This document shows, in pieces, positions 63,936 to 64,000 of a DNA stretch of 64,000 bases (positions are counted from its first letter, which is position 1; each line of letters starts with the position of its first letter). Source of the stretch: Strigops habroptila (lineage: Eukaryota; Chordata; Aves; Psittaciformes; Psittacidae); NCBI RefSeq assembly GCF_004027225.2, contig NC_044288.2, positions 16,130,744-16,194,743 of the forward strand, read 5' to 3'. The notes under the pieces were generated by a model. That model searched no databases, was not told the DNA's origin, and saw only the letters and a list, made by a program, of their open reading frames with translations. A program made the position numbers and the translations under genes.

Positions 63936-64000
63936 CCCCTACAGCCCCCAAACACCCTCACAACCTGCCAACAGCCTCTTCCCCATCCCTCTGCAGAGCA

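Noticed and set aside
51000-64000. Complexin coding exons
   Set aside because: No frame resembles the conserved complexin start or central helix; if CPLX2 is the neighbour, its coding exons are outside the window.
1-64000. tRNA or rRNA genes, CRISPR arrays, bacterial operons
   Set aside because: None seen; the sequence has vertebrate nuclear character throughout.

Overview
The window is vertebrate nuclear DNA, almost certainly from a bird. The coding density is very low, the only convincing protein gene is an intronless-ORF class A GPCR, and the dispersed repeats are CR1 LINE copies with the typical avian 3' terminus (TCATAGAATCATAGAA in reverse orientation near 16.35 kb). The base composition runs from moderate GC on the left (many poly-A/T tracts) to very GC- and CpG-rich on the right, as expected for a GC-rich bird chromosome.

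Layout. 1-21 kb: intergenic or far-upstream sequence with simple repeats, a short LTR-like remnant, a hairpin (6.7 kb) and CR1 pieces (6.8, 15.5-15.85 and 16.35-16.5 kb). 21-27 kb: a purine microsatellite, a possible non-coding first exon ending in a good splice donor (21.32 kb), an old CR1 copy (23.7-24.4 kb) and a candidate splice acceptor (26.73 kb). 27,159-28,265: the complete coding sequence of the histamine H2 receptor (HRH2, 368 aa, + strand). Its stop codon overlaps a consensus splice donor, and a candidate poly(A) signal lies at 29.6 kb. 29.6-50 kb: non-coding sequence with a CpG island (34.9-35.25 kb), a consensus CTCF motif (37.22 kb), a palindromic homeodomain-type site (39.6 kb), several AT-rich blocks that look like conserved regulatory elements, and a striking near-perfect 40-bp inverted repeat (46.57-46.66 kb). 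50.7-64 kb: two CpG islands, each holding a candidate non-coding first exon with a + strand splice donor (51.29 and 62.39 kb), a perfect palindromic CRE (60.77 kb), and long C-rich and CA-rich degenerate minisatellites to the end of the window.

How it fits together. In mammals HRH2 is followed on the same strand by CPLX2, whose first exons are non-coding. The two right-hand CpG islands with + strand donors are therefore most simply read as alternative promoters or first exons of the next gene, probably CPLX2, whose coding exons lie beyond this window. That assignment rests on remembered synteny, not on coding sequence seen here. I found no protein-coding system of a new kind. The most unusual unexplained structure is the 40-bp inverted repeat, which would fold into an uninterrupted 40-pair RNA hairpin only if transcribed from the + strand.
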